This document shows positions 9,785 through 21,490 of a stretch of DNA of 64,000 nucleotides, in pieces; positions within the stretch are counted from its first letter, which is position 1; each line of letters opens with the position of its first letter. The notes beneath the pieces were generated by a model. The model did not search any database, was not told where the DNA came from, and worked only from the letters and a program-made list of their open reading frames with translations. Both the position numbers and the translations under genes were made by a program. The stretch comes from Apodemus sylvaticus (lineage: Eukaryota > Chordata > Mammalia > Rodentia > Muridae), in the NCBI RefSeq assembly GCF_947179515.1, contig NC_067495.1, positions 133,593,707 through 133,657,706 of the forward strand, written 5' to 3'.

Positions 9785-9903
9785 TTAAAGATTCATTTCA
9801 TTTATTATATGAGCACACTGTAGCTGTACTGATAGTTGTGAGCCATCATGTGGTTGCCGGGAGTAAAGGCTGCTTGCTCCAGTCGCCTCTCGGGCTCCGG
9901 CCT
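9785..9903 (-). mobile_element. B2 SINE, internally deleted
   Basis: Antisense B2 tail 'aaagattcatttcatttat' and 'tgagccatcatgtggttgcc' are present, but the usual segment around 'cagaagagggc' is missing. A second antisense B2 follows head to tail. Confidence 0.7.
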
Positions 9904-10080
9904 ACAAATTTATTTATTTTTATATCTAAGTACACTATAGCTGTCTTCAGACACCCCAGAAGAGGGCATCACATCTCATTACAGATGGTTGTGAGCCACC
10001 GTGTGGTTGCCGGGATTTGAACTCAGAACCTTCAGAAGAGTAGTCAGTGCTTTTTAATGCTGAGCCATCTCTCCAGCCCC
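9904..10080 (-). mobile_element. B2 SINE
   Basis: Antisense B2 with 'ccagaagagggcatcacat', 'gttgtgagccaccgtgtgg' and the closing 'gagccatctctccagcccc'. Confidence 0.9.
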
Positions 10081-10871
10081 CTTCTAGAGTTTTCTTTGTG
10101 GTTAGTCTGGCTACAGGCTATACCCACTATGGGGCTTTGCAGATCCAAAGTTTTCATGACCGACTCCCAGGAACTCATTCAGTTACGTGATCGCCAGATA
10201 GTTTTGTTATCTGTGGTTTAAGAAACTAGGGACATATTGTAATCCCTTACGGCATCTCACACAGGCTGGGGTTGCAGGAGCACTGTATGTCAGTTCAGTG
10301 CCTGTTACTTTGGGTAGTAAAATATGCAGTGGGAACTGGGTGGGTCATTGCCCTCTTTTCAGAGGAGCTCTGGCTAAAACTCCAGTCAGAAAAGGATGCA
10401 CATGTATCATCGTCCAAGCTAGCCTCCGACATGGCGTGAACTCGATGAATGAGAGGGCAAGATACAGGTTCTGACTGGATGGGTTCTGCACCCATATGGG
10501 AAAATGAGCTGGTGGGAAGGGAAGGGAAGGGTTGCCCAGTAGTCAGCAGCCCTACTATGGGACAGTAATCACGGAACAAGAGAATCTCAGACAGCATCTC
10601 CTTAGATCAGAGAAAGATCAGCCTGCACTGATGTCCAGCGTGCTGTTGAAGACAGTGGAAATGCTCATATTTTGGAAACTCTGGTCATTAGGGAATATTC
10701 TGTCTCTAAAGAGTATATGTGAATACTGTCTTCCCTGAGAAACTCTAAGTAGGAGGGACGGTAAAAATGGGGAGCATGTTGGAAAGGCCAAGTGTTTCTC
10801 CATGTCACCCCATCTTCCAACACTCGTCGAATTCCAGCCCATGACACTGGGGTTTTCCTTTCTATTTTTAA
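10081..10871. other. Unassigned intergenic sequence
   Basis: No repeat family or coding signal recognised. Open frames here are short and lack codon character. Confidence 0.4.
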
Positions 10872-11080
10872 ATTTCTTATTAAATTATGTAAACACATAT
10901 GCCTGTTTAGGCTACATGAATGCAGTACCTGTATTGACCAGAAGAGGGCGCCATAGCCCTTGAAGCTGGAGTTAGCACGTCTAACTTGTAAGTCATCTAA
11001 CTTGGCCGGTGGGAACTGAACTCCAGTTTACTAGAAGAACAGTCGGTGCTCTTAACGTCTGAGCTATCTGTATAACCCTA
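10872..11080 (-). mobile_element. B3 SINE
   Basis: Antisense B3 with 'tattgaccagaagagggcg', 'gggaactgaactccag' and 'ggtgctcttaacgtctgagc'. Contains a CTCF-like core at 10938-10953. Confidence 0.8.
10938..10953 (+). promoter_or_regulatory. CTCF-like motif inside a B3 SINE
   Basis: CCAGAAGAGGGCGCCA matches the CTCF core. B2/B3 SINEs are known to have spread CTCF sites in rodents. Occupancy cannot be judged from sequence. Confidence 0.5.
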
Positions 11081-11081
11081 A

Positions 11082-11285
11082 TTTATTTTTTATTTATGCA
11101 TACATGTGTGTACCTGAATGGATTTATGTGCACAACACGCAGGTGCCTGTGGAGGTCAGTAAAGGGGTGTTGAATTCCCTGGAAATGGAGTTGTAAGTTT
11201 TTGTGAGCTGCCATGTAGTGCTGGGGGCAGGACCTCGGTCCTCTGCAAGAGCAGCATTGTTAGCCGCTGAGCACTCTGCAGCCTC
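11082..11285 (-). mobile_element. B3 SINE
   Basis: Antisense B3: 'caggtgcctgtggaggtcag', 'gagctgccatgtagtgctgg', 'cctctgcaagagcagcattg', 'ccgctgagcactctgcagcc'. Abuts the B3 just upstream. Confidence 0.8.
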
Positions 11286-11504
11286 TGGATTCTTTGTTAC
11301 TCTTTCCATCACAGTTCCAGAGCATCACAGTTTCCATCACAGTTCCAGGGCAAAATTGCAGTTTGCACCGCGTCCCCGCCTCCTCCAGTTCTTTGAGAGA
11401 ATAAATGTCTTTTGGACTGTAAACTTTAGATTTAGGATTAGTATATAAAGATTTGTGGTTCTTCTGATTTATGTCTCCCCCTTCTTCACTTTTTGTTTGT
11501 AACT

Positions 11505-11690
11505 CAAAAAGTGGGTGGGCGGATGGGGGAGCACCGTCATAAGGCAGGGGGAGGGGGGATGGAAGAGGTTTCAGAAGGGGAGACCTGGAAAGGGGAAAAC
11601 ATTTGAAATGTGAATAAATGTAAATAAAGGAAAATATCCAATAAAAAAAGAAAAAGAAAAGACCAAAAGGAAAAAAAAAAACCCAGTTTT
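11505..11690 (+). mobile_element. L1 3' UTR fragment
   Basis: G-rich L1 3' end: 'ggggagacctggaaagggg' and 'catttgaaatgtgaataaat', ending in A-rich sequence. Severely 5'-truncated. Confidence 0.8.
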
Positions 11691-11804
11691 AGTGTTGAAG
11701 GCGGCTTGAGAGTTTGCTTCTGTTGGCTAGCTCTCACAGAACCTGACACGCCTTAGCTCTTAGCCTCACAGGAGCACAGAGTAAAGTGCAAAAGAGCTTT
11801 CTGC

Positions 11805-11976
11805 TTTGTTTTGGTTGGTTGGTTGGTTCCTTGGCTTTTCGAGACAGGGTTTCTCTGTGTAGCCCTGGCTGTCCTGGAACTCACTCTGTAGACCAGGCTG
11901 GCCTCAAACTCTGAGAGCCACCTGAGCCTGCCTCTGGAGTGCTGGGATTAAAGGAGTGCGCCACCACTGCCCAGCT
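11805..11976 (-). mobile_element. B1 SINE
   Basis: Antisense B1: (GGTT)n tail, 'cgagacagggtttctctgtg', 'gaccaggctggcctcaaac', 'gcgccaccactgcccagc'. Confidence 0.9.
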
Positions 11977-14141
11977 CAAAACAGACTTTATAAAATCTGA
12001 ATGACAGTAAAGCCTGTCCTAAGGCCTGAAACAAATTTCTCCTAAAAGTATGGTTTTGCCATGTCTGAACAGGTCAGATTTCCTTCAGAAATGGAGTTTG
12101 TAGTCAACGCTGTTTTAAGAAACTGACAGTGTCTTTTGCTATGTTGTTCCAGCTGGGTTTTAGCATATTTTATTGTGTGAGGAAGAGAGACGAGTTTATG
12201 TATACAGTGCAGAAGAAATTGGGCCAAGACTTGGGTCACAAGTGTGTGAAGATACCATTGATAGAACACCTGTGAGGACCAAAACAGCCAAGGTTGTGGA
12301 AGATACAGAGGTGCAGGTTAGACCTAGAGACTCCTCCCACACTGGAAGCTGAAGACCTCGTGGGTTCCTACTCCCTCCTCGACTGGGTTGGGGTAGATTG
12401 CAGGTGAGAACCATGTAGGACTACAATAAGCTCTACATTTAAATGTAGATAGACCTGCATTTGATAGATCTAATTACAGATCACCTGGTCTTCAGTGGAC
12501 CCCAGAGTGACATTCTAAACCATGACAACTACCACCACTACCACCACCACCGCCCTGCCCGCCAATGCAATGTGCCTTGAAGAGCCATAGGTGGATATCA
12601 AGAGGGAATAATGCAAGAAAAGAAGAGGGGTTTTCTAATGGACAGCTGTGTCCTCCATAGTGAGCCATTTATATATATTCCACTCAAGAATATCTACTGG
12701 GTATTGACTGGCTTCTGGGACATACAGCACAAATGCGTTGCCTCTGTCTCGCAAATGGGAACATATGACCTATTAGCAGATACAGGGATCCACTGATGGC
12801 AACATTTACCATTCAAGTGGACCCACACCTGCACTTTCAGGAGGCCTTTCTTGTCTGGCTCTGTCTGTGATACCTGGCCTGCTTGCCCTGCAAAACTGTC
12901 AGCTTTGGAAAGTCCTTGTCCTGGGTATGGGCATAAGTGTTATCTCTGTGGCCTGCTCATACCTCAGGTGCAGAGACTGGATGCTCTGACTCAGGTAAAG
13001 GCTCACTACTTCATAGCTGGGGTCATGCACTCTTGAGTACTATATCTGCCATCAGAGGACTGTCCTGTCCTCAGGTAATAGCACCTCAGTGTTCTGTTCT
13101 TGGTAGGCAAAGATAATCACGGTGGAAAAAGAAGACAGAAAGAATATAAGAGCCAATGGAGGAAGTGAGAGCTAATGAGACCTGTTCTCTGAGGCTCAGT
13201 CCCATTTAGCTGAAGCGACTCTATCTGGCAGTGAGCCACCATTTGGCTGCACTGCGTCAGACTGAAATAAAAGAAGCCATCTTTTCCATGATCAGATAAG
13301 GTTTGCTGAAGTGACTAATCACCGCAGTAAAAGGGCAATGGCGGGGTATACAAAAACAGAACTTTGCTAGAGTCAGCTTTAATGCCTTGTGCTTCGGGAG
13401 CCTATAGCTACCTTCGCTGCTTCAACACTGGGTGGTGCTATACAGGCTTAGAGCTGGCTAAGATGGGCTCTTGAGAGATATGCATTTTACCAGGACTACT
13501 GCAAAATGCAGCTCACTGGCTGGAGCTATCTACTATGTCAGTATCTCAAAAATATGTTCTCATTGTATTTGTTAGCATGAATATACCTAAGTCATTTGGG
13601 GGTGGGGACTGTGTTGTGCTGCACCAGTCTGGGGACAAATAGAAGTTAATTATAAATCTCTTAGCTTACATTTTTTTGACATGGGGCATCATGTAGCCAA
13701 GACAAATCTATAAGGGCTTATATAGCTGGGGCCACCTGGAACTTCTGATCGTTCTGTGTTCACCACCTGAATGGCAGTATTAATATGAAGGCTTCACTGA
13801 AGATGCTGTTGCCACTGTGATGGGCTGGACCCTCCAACTGTGAACCAAAAGACATCCTTGAAACTGGCTTAGAGGCCAAGGGAGGTTCATCTAGGAAGGC
13901 CTAAAGAGCAGAGAACTTCTTACTGTCTGGATCCAGAAGGTTCCACGTTACATAGAGAAGGTTGTGAAAGTTACATCGAGTTAACACAACACACATTGCA
14001 CTTACAGTTTGTATACTGTGTGTCTGTGGGGAACGGGATGAAGGGGGACCAGAAGGTGACAGAGAAATGGAAGGGAGAAGGGAAGAGAACACGTTGTGGA
14101 GAGAGCAACAGTCAGACAGTGAGACAAGCACAGGATCTTGC
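11977..14141. other. Unassigned intergenic sequence
   Basis: Mostly without recognised repeats. A weak antisense B1-like remnant may lie at about 13670-13750. Open frames are short and start in unrelated contexts, so no coding region is supported. Confidence 0.4.
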
Positions 14142-14244
14142 CATGTAGCTCAGGCTGGCCTGGAATTCACCATGTAGCTCAGGCTGGCCTGGAATTCACC
14201 ATGTAGCTCAGGCTGGCCTGGAATTTACCATGTAGCTCAGGCTG
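14142..14244. repeat. 29-bp minisatellite built from B1 sequence
   Basis: Three full copies (14142-14170, 14171-14199, 14200-14228) and a partial fourth of a 29-bp unit beginning 'catgtagctcaggctggcc'. The unit is the internal part of an antisense B1. Confidence 0.85.
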
Positions 14245-14430
14245 AATGCAGACTTGTGGGTCTCCAGTGTGGGCCTCCTAGGTGCTGTGGTTCTGACTTT
14301 TGCCTGGGATATTTTGACGAAGGGCTGGTGCTAGCTAGCTACAGGACAGCATCTTCACATTTCTCTACTTCCTAGTTGTGGAGAGTGTATGGTGTAATCA
14401 CAAAGATAAAATGTGGAGTAAGAATCTTGT

Positions 14431-14571
14431 TTAAGCTGGGCGGTGGTGGCACACACCTGTGATCCCAGAACTCTGAAAGGTACAAGCAGGCGGATTTCTG
14501 AGTTCGAGGCCAGCCTGGTCTACAGAGTGAGTTCCAGGACAGCCAGGGCTATACAGAGAAACCCTGTCTGG
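14431..14571 (+). mobile_element. B1 SINE
   Basis: Sense B1 'gctgggcggtggtggcacac' through 'gaaaccctgtctgg'. Its A-tail grades into the long purine run that follows. Confidence 0.9.
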
Positions 14572-14700
14572 AAAAAAAAACAAATCAAAAAAAAAAAGAA
14601 AAAAGAAAAAAAAAGAAAAAGAAAAAAGAAAAAGAAAAAGAAAAAAGAAAAAGAAAAAGAAAAAAGAAAAAAGAAAAAAAGAAAAAAGAAAAAAAAGAAT
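14572..14700. repeat. (GAAAA)n purine tract
   Basis: About 130 bp of A and G only on the plus strand (apart from one 'caaatc'), grown from the B1 tail. The complementary strand encodes only a Phe/Leu/Ser low-complexity frame. Confidence 0.9.
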
Positions 14701-14707
14701 CTCTTTT

Positions 14708-14800
14708 AGAACCTGGAAAGATGGTTTGTGGTTAAGAGAACTGACTTCTATGGAACTATGCACCCAGGTATTATGTGTGTATATGTATGTATAATATATT
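14708..14800 (+). mobile_element. Truncated B2-like SINE
   Basis: 'acctggaaagatggtttgtgg', 'ttaagagaactgacttcta' resembles the B2 head. The rest is lost. Confidence 0.45.
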
Positions 14801-15647
14801 CACACAAACTTAACTATAAATAACAGATGTCTGAGTAATATATATGCAAAAACCTCAGACATCAAATAAAATGTTTGGAAATAAACTTTTCTAAAAGATA
14901 ATCTAATCAGAGAAGATATTTTCTACATACAGGGGAGAGCTGATGTACGTTGACCAATGACAATTATTTTGTCTAAAGTACATGTGTGTTGAATGTATCT
15001 GTGTGACAGACAGACTGGCTTTTGTCTGTGCATGTGCGGTACTGTCTAATAGACAGAGGGTGAATCTCACACTGAATTAATATACTCCTACATGTAAAAT
15101 GAATGAAAGAAAACACATACAGTGTTTGTGATGGAGTTACAGGAAATGGACTATTTTTTTCTGTATAATTCTCTGTATGCCCCTAGATCTCTGTGAAACC
15201 TGTACAAATTTTATAACTTAAAAGAAAACATAAGTTTAAGGCTTATTATGTTAATCGAAAAGTGGTTTGGGATCATTTCTCTGGCTCCTTGAAGCCCACC
15301 TGCTGCTCGGGGCGCTGCTGACAAGACAGCCAAACAAAGGATGCAATTACAAAGACTTGTCAGAGAAGAGGCTGAATTTCTACATACTCTCGTAACCTAG
15401 TAAAGTGGCCTACACGGAATACGGGATGAAGGAACTCTCCTCCTTTCCTTTCGAAAATTTAGAGACAAAGGCATTGAGATAAGACATGCGTTTTCTGTTT
15501 TAGAAAAAAATAAGGGACCGTGGTCTGTTTTGTCCCACTTGCCATGTAAGATGCAGGGTTTGAGGGAGAACAGAGACAGAACTTAAAACATCCTGAGGCG
15601 AACATCTTCAGTCCAGTTTGACCTCAATCACTTTGCCCTGTCCATAG
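14801..15647. other. Unassigned intergenic sequence
   Basis: No recognised repeat, RNA gene or coding region. Confidence 0.4.
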
Positions 15648-16065
15648 TGTTAGAATTCTGTTTAAGCTCCACCCCACAGTTACCTGGCAACAGTAGGCGT
15701 GGCCCACTATAGAAGGGGCTGCTTGCCCCCTCCTCCTCTCTCTCTTACTCCCCCTGCTTGCCTCTCTCTTGCCCTCTTGCTCCCTGTCTCTGCCCTTTTT
15801 CTTCCCCCTCTCTCCACGTGTTCATGGCCAGCCTCTGCTTTTCTCCACTCTCTGTCTCTCTGCCTTTCTCTGCCTCTCCTACCCTCTTAACTCCCCTCCC
15901 TGTTCTCTGAATAAACTCTATTCTGTACTATACCATCATGTGGCTGGTCCCTGAGGGGGAAGGGATGCCTCGGCATGGGCCCACTGAGGCACCCCCTTCC
16001 CCCACACCTCACCACACCCCCATAGAACAGATTCTTTATCTCTTTATCTTTTTATAATCACAGCA
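15648..16065 (+). mobile_element. Intact solo LTR, copy 5
   Basis: A complete 418-bp LTR from TGTTAG at 15648 to CAGCA at 16065, flanked by the 5-bp duplication CATAG (15643-15647 and 16066-16070). It has TATA-like 'actatagaagggg' near 15706, CT-rich sequence, AATAAA at about 15909-15914 and the shared 'ggtccctgagggggaaggg' block. The best reference copy of this local family. Confidence 0.9.
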
Positions 16066-16710
16066 CATAGGTGGCCCCATCCTTTTGCAAGGGAGAAGCG
16101 TGGCTTTCTCTGAGAACAGGAACTCTCAGACTTTGATGACAACTCCAAATATATTCAGATTATGTACCCCTAAACCTCAGGTAAAATGCTCCCAGATGAT
16201 ATGTTATTATCAGGGTCACCTTCCTACCAGCTAGCTCACTGGGGTGTGATTTAGTGCCCGACTGTTACTGTTAGACCTTCCCAGTAATTTCATTTCTAAG
16301 CTCACCTTTTAGAATTGGAGTCACAGGCAACAGCCGAGTGAGCACGGAACAGAGGAGACAGCCAATGTGGACATAGCTGCCCCTTTGTCCCAGCTTCATT
16401 TATAGACAGCGCTTGCAATGCTCTAAGAGTGCAGAACTGCAGTAGACCTACAATACTTGTGAGGCCAGCATAGCTGAAGGGGAATAAGTACAAGGTCAGC
16501 AAGTCCCAGGTACAAGTTAGTGAGGTGGACAGAGCACGGTGGCCATGGTGACTCACTGAAAAGGGCACAATTTCCTTTGGAGCTAGAGCTTGTTCCCAAA
16601 GCAGGAGGCATGCTGCCAAGTTCCAAGCACCATGAGAACTAAGGAAACCCATCCAATTAGGGCAGTGGCAGCTTCAGTTACTAAAGTGTAGAAATAAATG
16701 GCTCGTCAGG
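16066..16710. other. Unassigned intergenic sequence
   Basis: A minus-strand open frame at 16652-16302 (116 codons) has no recognisable similarity and no flanking gene signals. Nothing else seen. Confidence 0.4.
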
Positions 16711-16882
16711 CTTTGTTTGTTTGTTTGTTTGTTTGTTTGTTTTTTGAGACAGGGTTTCTCTGTGTAGTCCTAGCTGTCCTGGAACTCACTCTGTAGACCA
16801 GGCTGACCTGGAACTCAGAAATCCACCTGCCTCTGCCTCCCAAGTGCCAGGATTACAGGCTTGCACCACCACTGCCTGCCAG
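16711..16882 (-). mobile_element. B1 SINE
   Basis: Antisense B1 with a (GTTT)n tail, 'gagacagggtttctctgtg' and 'caccaccactgcctgcc'. Confidence 0.9.
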
Positions 16883-18510
16883 CTCATTAGTTTTAAACTA
16901 TGTGCCACCTCAAGTCATGGGACAAAATCTTGCATTAATCTTCTTGGTCCTTCTGGAATGTAAATCATTCCTTTGTCTAGTTACCTGCATACTGGTCACT
17001 TAGTAACCTTTGAGATCATCAGATCTACCCTTATAGAAGTACTGAGCTAATGTGATGAAGCCCTTACTTTTCTTCACAGGAATGCAAAATATGAGAGTAA
17101 TGATCCTTACAACTATATAAGCGCATATTTTAGAACTCAAGTTCTATTTTATTACCTCCTAATCTCTTATGTTGCCTATTTTATGAATTCAACTTTATTG
17201 CAGGTGTGTATGAATAGAAAAGGCAATGTGTGCATAGGGTTCAATAGTCTCCTAGGTGTCAGGCATCCACTGGGGGCAGGGGTTCACGGAACAAAGGACC
17301 CCTGTATGCTGCAAATGATGGCATAGAAGCGAAGGAAAGGACAGTGCAGCCTTCCGTTTTCATCCTTAGGTACTTACCAGAAAGCTCAGCACAGACTTCT
17401 CACCACTAGAATGCCCGCTGAGGAGAAAGAAGCCAAAGATCCTATGGCTGCCATATGAGCAACCAAGAGTGGGAGTTGTTTTGAGGGTCTATATGATTTG
17501 CATTTTAAACAAGCCTTGTACAACATAGAGAAGAATGGTGAAAAATCATACTAATAAAACCTTAAGTATTTTACTCAGTGTGATAGGCAACAGCAAACAA
17601 TTCCATAGCAAGCCAAAAAAAAAAAAAAAAAAAAAAATGAGAGGGGGAAGGGGAATGCTTTAGGGTTACATACCTTTGAACAACCCCTTTATCCTGTTTT
17701 TTGATCAAGGAGCCTCCCAACTCCATTTTTCACTGAAGGTTATGTAGCTCATCCTGTTGTACGTCCGTGTGCTATCCCTGATGCTTTCCTACTGTGATTT
17801 GTGTTCACTAAATGCTGTCCATGGCCCACACTGATTTCATTAACTCTGATAGGTTATGACAGATGTCACGCAAAGCACCTGTTCGAGTACACACTTACCA
17901 TTCCTCTTAAAGATTTTTCTCCTCAAATTGACCAGAGGCTTTGACAGACCAGCTCCTGTGCTTTTTTCCTTGAAAAGGCATCAGTGGGGGCATCAAAGCC
18001 CTTCCTAGGGCTGCCTGCCTAGTGCCTGCCACAGCTTCTAGAACCCCTAGGCCTTAAATAAATGGCTCTTTGATCTTGCACACTGTAATTCATCAAAGTG
18101 ATACTTCAATTTACCCCCAAGGCTATTCCATGAACTTGGTGAATAAGTCATCTAAAATTAAGCTTAAGTCAGTTATCCTAGTAGGATCACTAAACAAGTT
18201 TCCACAGTGGGTGTATGAGCTACTTGACTCTACTGTGGCAAAATACAGGGGTAGGGGTGGGGGTGGGGCGGGGGCTGGGAGGAAGGCAAGGAAAGGATGG
18301 TTTCTTAGGGCTCACAGTATATAGTCCATCGTGGTGGTGAAGTTAAGACAGCAGGAGCTTCAGGATGCTATGTCCCTTTCAACCACACTCAGGAGCACAA
18401 GGAGAAGAAAGCCGTTATTCAGCTTTCTTTCTCAATTTTATTCAGCCCGGGACCCAACCCACAGGAAGCTGCTACTAACATTCAGAGGGAATCGGCCCTC
18501 TTCAGTTAAC
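16883..18510. other. Unassigned sequence with an A-run
   Basis: No coding region. A run of about 23 A lies at 17615-17637 and a short G-rich stretch at 18250-18290. Confidence 0.4.
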
Positions 18511-18732
18511 CACTGCTTCTCAACCTTCCTAATGCTGCCACCCCTAAATACTGTTACTCATGCTGTGGTGACCCCCAATCTTAAATTATTTTATGGACAG
18601 TTCATAACTATAATTTTGCTACTGGTATAAATCATAATGCGAAATCTGTGTTTTCTGATGGTCTTAGGTGACCCCTGTGAAAGGGTCCTTTGACCCACAA
18701 AGGGGTCACAACCCACAAGTTAAGAACCACTG
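18511..18732 (-). mobile_element. URR1-like hAT DNA transposon
   Basis: About 222 bp bounded by inverted ends: 'cactgcttctcaacctt' on the left and 'taagaaccactg' on the right. Inside are 'ctgtggtgacccccaatctt', 'gcgaaatctgtgttttctg' and 'ggtgacccctgtgaaaggg', typical of the non-autonomous rodent element URR1. A clear 8-bp target duplication was not seen, so the copy is old. Confidence 0.8.
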
Positions 18733-18892
18733 AGATCAACCTGAAAATGCCGTAATAGACATATCCAAAGGTGTTTCCATGTTGATTGTAAATCCAGTCA
18801 AGTTGATGAATTTAACCATCACAATGGGTGACATATATTAATACCCCACAGAGGAAGCTTCATCTTGAATAAAACCAATACTGTGTGTCTTA

Positions 18893-19286
18893 GTCAGAGT
18901 TTCTATTCCTGCCCAAACATCATGACCAAGAAGCAAGTTAGGGAGGAAAGGGTTTGTTTAGCTTACACTTTCTACATTGCTGTTCATCACCAAATGAAGT
19001 CAGGACTGGAACTCAAGCAGGGTTGGAAGCAGGAGCTGATGTAGAGGCCATGGAGGGATGTTTCTTACTGGCTTGCTTCTCCTGGCTTGCTCAGCTTGCT
19101 CTCTTATAGAACCCAAGAGCACCAGCCCATGGATGGTACCACACACAAGGGGCCCTCCCCACTTGATCACTAATTGAGAAACTGTCTCACAGCTGGATCT
19201 CATGGAGGAACTTCCCCAACTGAAGCTACTTTCTCTGTGATAACTCCACCCTGTGTCAAGTTGACACACAAAACCAGCCAGTACAC
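18893..19286. mobile_element. Medium-copy rodent repeat (RMER1-like?)
   Basis: 'cttagtcagagtttctattc' through 'gtgtcaagttgacacacaaa' and 'accagccagtaca' is a familiar mouse repeat of ~395 bp. ACTGTG on both sides (about 18880 and 19288) may be a target duplication. Family name uncertain. Confidence 0.6.
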
Positions 19287-19481
19287 TGTGGTAGTTTAGA
19301 AACTTGGGACTCAATTAAGTGAAATACTAACCCTAGGCCTGCTCTTCTGTTGGTGTGAAACTTAACCTTCTTGAATATTCTTTTCCTTGGATTGTTTGAA
19401 AAGAACAATCTTTTCTAAATGATAGGTGTTTTTATTATTTCCATTGAAAGCTTTTAAATATCCAGATACCTTTCTCATACA

Positions 19482-19482
19482 A

Positions 19483-19549
<67 letters not shown>

Positions 19550-19550
19550 T
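19482..19550. repeat. (CTTT)n microsatellite
   Basis: About 17 tetranucleotide units immediately before an antisense B2. Confidence 0.9.
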
Positions 19551-19559
19551 TGTTTTTTT

Positions 19560-19739
19560 TTTAAAGGTTTATTTATTATTATATGTAAGTACACTGTTGC
19601 TGTCTTCAGCACCTCAGAAGAGAGCGTCAGATCTCATTACAGATGATTGTGAGCCACCATGTGGTTGCTGGGATTATGAACTCAAGACCTCTGGAAGAGC
19701 ATCCAGTGCTCTTAACCACTGAGCCATCTCTCCAGCCCC
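19560..19739 (-). mobile_element. B2 SINE
   Basis: Antisense B2, 'aaaggtttatttattatta' to 'gagccatctctccagcccc'. Confidence 0.9.
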
Positions 19740-19742
19740 CTT

Positions 19743-19893
19743 TCTTTCGTTTTTTTGAGACAGGGTTTCTCTGTGTAGCCCTGGCTGTCCTGGAACTCAC
19801 TTTGAAGACCAGGCTGGCCTCGAACTCAGAAATCTGCCTGCCTCTGCCTCCCAAGTGCTGGGATTACAGGCGTGCGCCACCACTGCCCGGCTA
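19743..19893 (-). mobile_element. B1 SINE
   Basis: Antisense, nearly consensus B1, 'tttttgagacagggtttctc' to 'gcgccaccactgcccggct', placed directly against the B2 head. Confidence 0.95.
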
Positions 19894-20376
19894 TCATACA
19901 ACTTTCTTACTTTAGTATTCGGTCCATCGTGAAGGACTTTTCTTATGTGCCTTGTTCAGTAATTTTTAAGTGGGAGCACTTGTTCACTTGGCCATACTTC
20001 ACAGATGCATGAAGACATTTTTCATACTATGTTCTGGGGATGAAGAGGAGACTAGCATACAGTGGGTAGGGGTAGAGATCAGACATACTGCTAAGCACCC
20101 TACAGTACTCAGTACTCACACACATTAAATACTTATACAGTCCAAAAGGCCTGCATTGTCAAGGTTGCAACTTAGACTATCACCTACCGGAAAGTACCCT
20201 ATTGCTTTAATATTTTCAACACTGGAATGCACTAACCCCATGTCCCCTATCTTCCAGAATTTTCAGAGCTATTAGATCAGGACAAATTTTGGTTACTTTA
20301 TGTCATAGAAAACAATGAGACCATAAATGAATGAGATCAGACCTTAGACTAACAACAAACACATTCTATTACGGGG

Positions 20377-20514
20377 GCATGCCGTGTTTCTTTACATAGC
20401 CCTGGATGTCCTGGAACTCACTATGCAGACCAGGCTGGCCCAGAACTCACAAAGATCCACCTATATATGCCTCCTCAGTGCTGGGATTAAAGATGTGCAG
20501 CACCAATTCCAGCT
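20377..20514 (-). mobile_element. Diverged B1 SINE
   Basis: 'catagccctggatgtcctgg', 'aactcactatgcagaccagg', then 'cagtgctgggattaaagatg'. Confidence 0.75.
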
Positions 20515-20536
20515 GTATTCAAAATTCTTATGCCTA

Positions 20537-20684
20537 TGTTTTTGAGTCAGGGCTTCATTCTTCAGCCTTGGATGGCCTGGAGCTCAATATATAGACCAAG
20601 GTGACCTTGAGTTCACAGAGATCCTCCTGCCTCTGCCTACAGAGTACTTGAACTAAAAAAAATGCCACACCATTCCCAACAGTA
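20537..20684 (-). mobile_element. Diverged B1 SINE
   Basis: A second old antisense B1 right after the previous one: 'cagccttggatggcctggag', 'gaccttgagttcacagagat', 'cctcctgcctctgcct'. Confidence 0.65.
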
Positions 20685-21285
20685 TTCCTATGCATTGTAT
20701 ACTAGATCTCATTCAGTTCCTATAGCACCTTCTAGATAATGAAATGGGCAGTCAAAGATGGGCTTGCAATCTATGACATACAACCATAGAGGCCGGTTTC
20801 TTGCAATTTGAGAGATTAACTTCGCTAGCCAAACATAAACACTGTGCTGTGGCATAATTCAACTTGACTGGCTAACTATCATTTTAAAGTTCTATATTTC
20901 TCTGGTTGTGAGTTATTTGCCTTAAGATCTTATTTTGGAATCAATTCAAAATAGAGCTTAAAAAATGTCAAACCTAAAAACTATAAAATGTTTAGAGGTG
21001 AGCACAAAGACAACAACACTTCAAGCAAGGTACAGACATAGAAAAGCAGATTCTGAGTAGGGCTACAGTAGCACAGGAAAGGATAGCAAGAATTGGCAAA
21101 CAGTATAACATCAAACAAACATCAAATTTTAAACAAAGCAAAGAAAAATTAACAGAATGAACCTTGTAAACTATAGAACACAAACTATTGATATCTAATA
21201 TGTGTGTGTGTCTATTTATGTATGTGCAAAAATTCAGTACCAAAGGAACATATTCTCCAATTAATAAATGAGGAAAGAAATCGAG
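20685..21285. other. Unassigned AT-rich sequence
   Basis: No recognised repeat or gene. Confidence 0.4.
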
Positions 21286-21295
21286 CAAAGATCTT

Positions 21296-21490
21296 TTTTT
21301 AAAGATTTATTTATTTTATTATATGTAAGTAAACATTTATTATATGTAACTGTCTTCAGACACTCCAGAAGAGGGCATCAGATCTCATTACAGATGGTTG
21401 TAAGCCACCATGTGGTTGCTGGGATTGAACTCAGGACCTTTGGAAGAGCAGTAGGTGCACTTAACTGCTGAGCCACCTCTCCAGCCCGGA
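21296..21490 (-). mobile_element. B2 SINE with target-site duplication
   Basis: Antisense B2 flanked by the 10-bp duplication CAAAGATCTT (21286-21295 and 21491-21500). The tail carries a local duplication of 'taagtaaacatttattatatg'-like sequence. Confidence 0.9.

Noticed and set aside
14431..14763. Lys/Glu- and Phe-rich frames on both strands
   Set aside because: Translation of a B1 and its GAAAA tail. The same holds for 32366-32805 and 44152-44355.
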